From Albibeggiatoa sp964388965 (lineage in GTDB: Bacteria > Pseudomonadota > Gammaproteobacteria > Beggiatoales > Beggiatoaceae), in contig CAYMCP010000080.1 in the NCBI GenBank assembly GCA_964388965.1, positions 1 through 14,640 of the forward strand: DNA of 14,640 nt, in the 5' to 3' direction. Of the stretch, positions 14,590 to 14,640 are shown piece by piece. Under the pieces are notes generated by a model. That model was not told the DNA's origin and ran no database searches. It saw nothing but the letters and a program-made list of their open reading frames with translations. Position 1 is the first letter of the stretch; each line of letters begins with the position of its first letter. The position numbers were made by a program, and so were the translations under genes.

Positions 14590-14640
14590 CAACGCCTGCA
14601 CCAACAGTACGACCACCTTCACGAATCGCAAAGCGTAAGC
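14570..14640 (-). CDS. tuf: Elongation factor Tu, C-terminal end only (partial)
   Basis: The last 22 codons read LRFAIREGGRTVGAGVVSKV, then IE and TAG (stop at 14570-14572). This is the invariant EF-Tu C-terminal strand of domain III. The rest of the gene lies beyond the window edge, so it is cut by the window and not broken. EF-Tu delivers aminoacyl-tRNA to the ribosome. The position ahead of tRNA-Trp-secE corresponds to the tufB locus; whether a second tuf exists elsewhere cannot be seen. Confidence 0.95.
   Translation of the reverse strand, partial: LRFAIREGGRTVGAGVVSKVIE

Noticed and set aside
1..14640. CRISPR array, prophage, integron or insertion-sequence transposase
   Set aside because: No regularly spaced repeats and no transposase, integrase or phage-like frames are visible; the window is housekeeping DNA with small spacer repeats.

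Overview
The window is a core-genome segment of a moderately AT-rich gammaproteobacterium. Every supported gene lies on the minus strand, so transcription runs from high to low coordinates. In transcription order they are: the 3' end of tuf (EF-Tu), tRNA-Trp(CCA), secE, nusG, rplK (L11), rplA (L1), rplJ (L10), rplL (L7/L12), rpoB, rpoC, and an HPP-family membrane protein gene. The gene order tuf - trpT - secE - nusG - rplKAJL - rpoBC, the gamma-type insertions in both large RNA polymerase subunits, and a textbook L10 leader RNA all point to Gammaproteobacteria. A sulfur-oxidiser-type lineage (Thiotrichales/Beggiatoa-like) is a guess from AT content and spacer style, not a demonstrated assignment.

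Layout. 14570-14640 is the tuf 3' end. 14427-14502 is tRNA-Trp, preceded by a likely promoter inside the tuf terminus and two hairpins. 13444-14359 holds secE and nusG, almost touching. 13112-13443 is a long leader of rplK with a possible promoter and a structured region. 12680-13111 and 11981-12676 are rplK and rplA, 3 bases apart. 11683-11980 is the rplJ leader, holding the conserved L10-binding RNA and a large near-palindrome. 10729-11682 is rplJ-rplL. 10315-10728 holds a strong intrinsic terminator or attenuator and small hairpins before rpoB. 6223-10314 is rpoB. 5842-6222 is an unusually long rpoB-rpoC spacer with two copies of an inverted-repeat element. 1450-5841 is rpoC. 311-1243 is the HPP protein gene, with its own possible promoter, and 1-310 is gene-free sequence with an inverted-repeat pair.

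How the parts work together. SecE is a subunit of the protein-export channel. NusG couples transcription with Rho and translation. L11, L1, L10 and L7/L12 build the ribosomal stalk region where EF-Tu and other GTPases act. RpoB and RpoC form the catalytic core of RNA polymerase. Co-expression is tuned by leader autoregulation (the L10 leader is clear, an L1 site is only suspected) and by attenuation between rplL and rpoB, which lets stalk proteins be made in excess over polymerase.

No wholly new system is visible. The points worth attention are: an approximately 55-residue predicted helical-hairpin insertion in RpoC; an 11-residue tandem duplication in the L12-binding tail of L10, which predicts a third L12 dimer; mobile-element-like inverted repeats in the spacers of an essential operon; a 68-base near-palindrome between the L10 leader and the rplJ start; and an HPP protein with a C-terminal domain I cannot name. 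Comparisons with E. coli proteins are from memory and were not computed.
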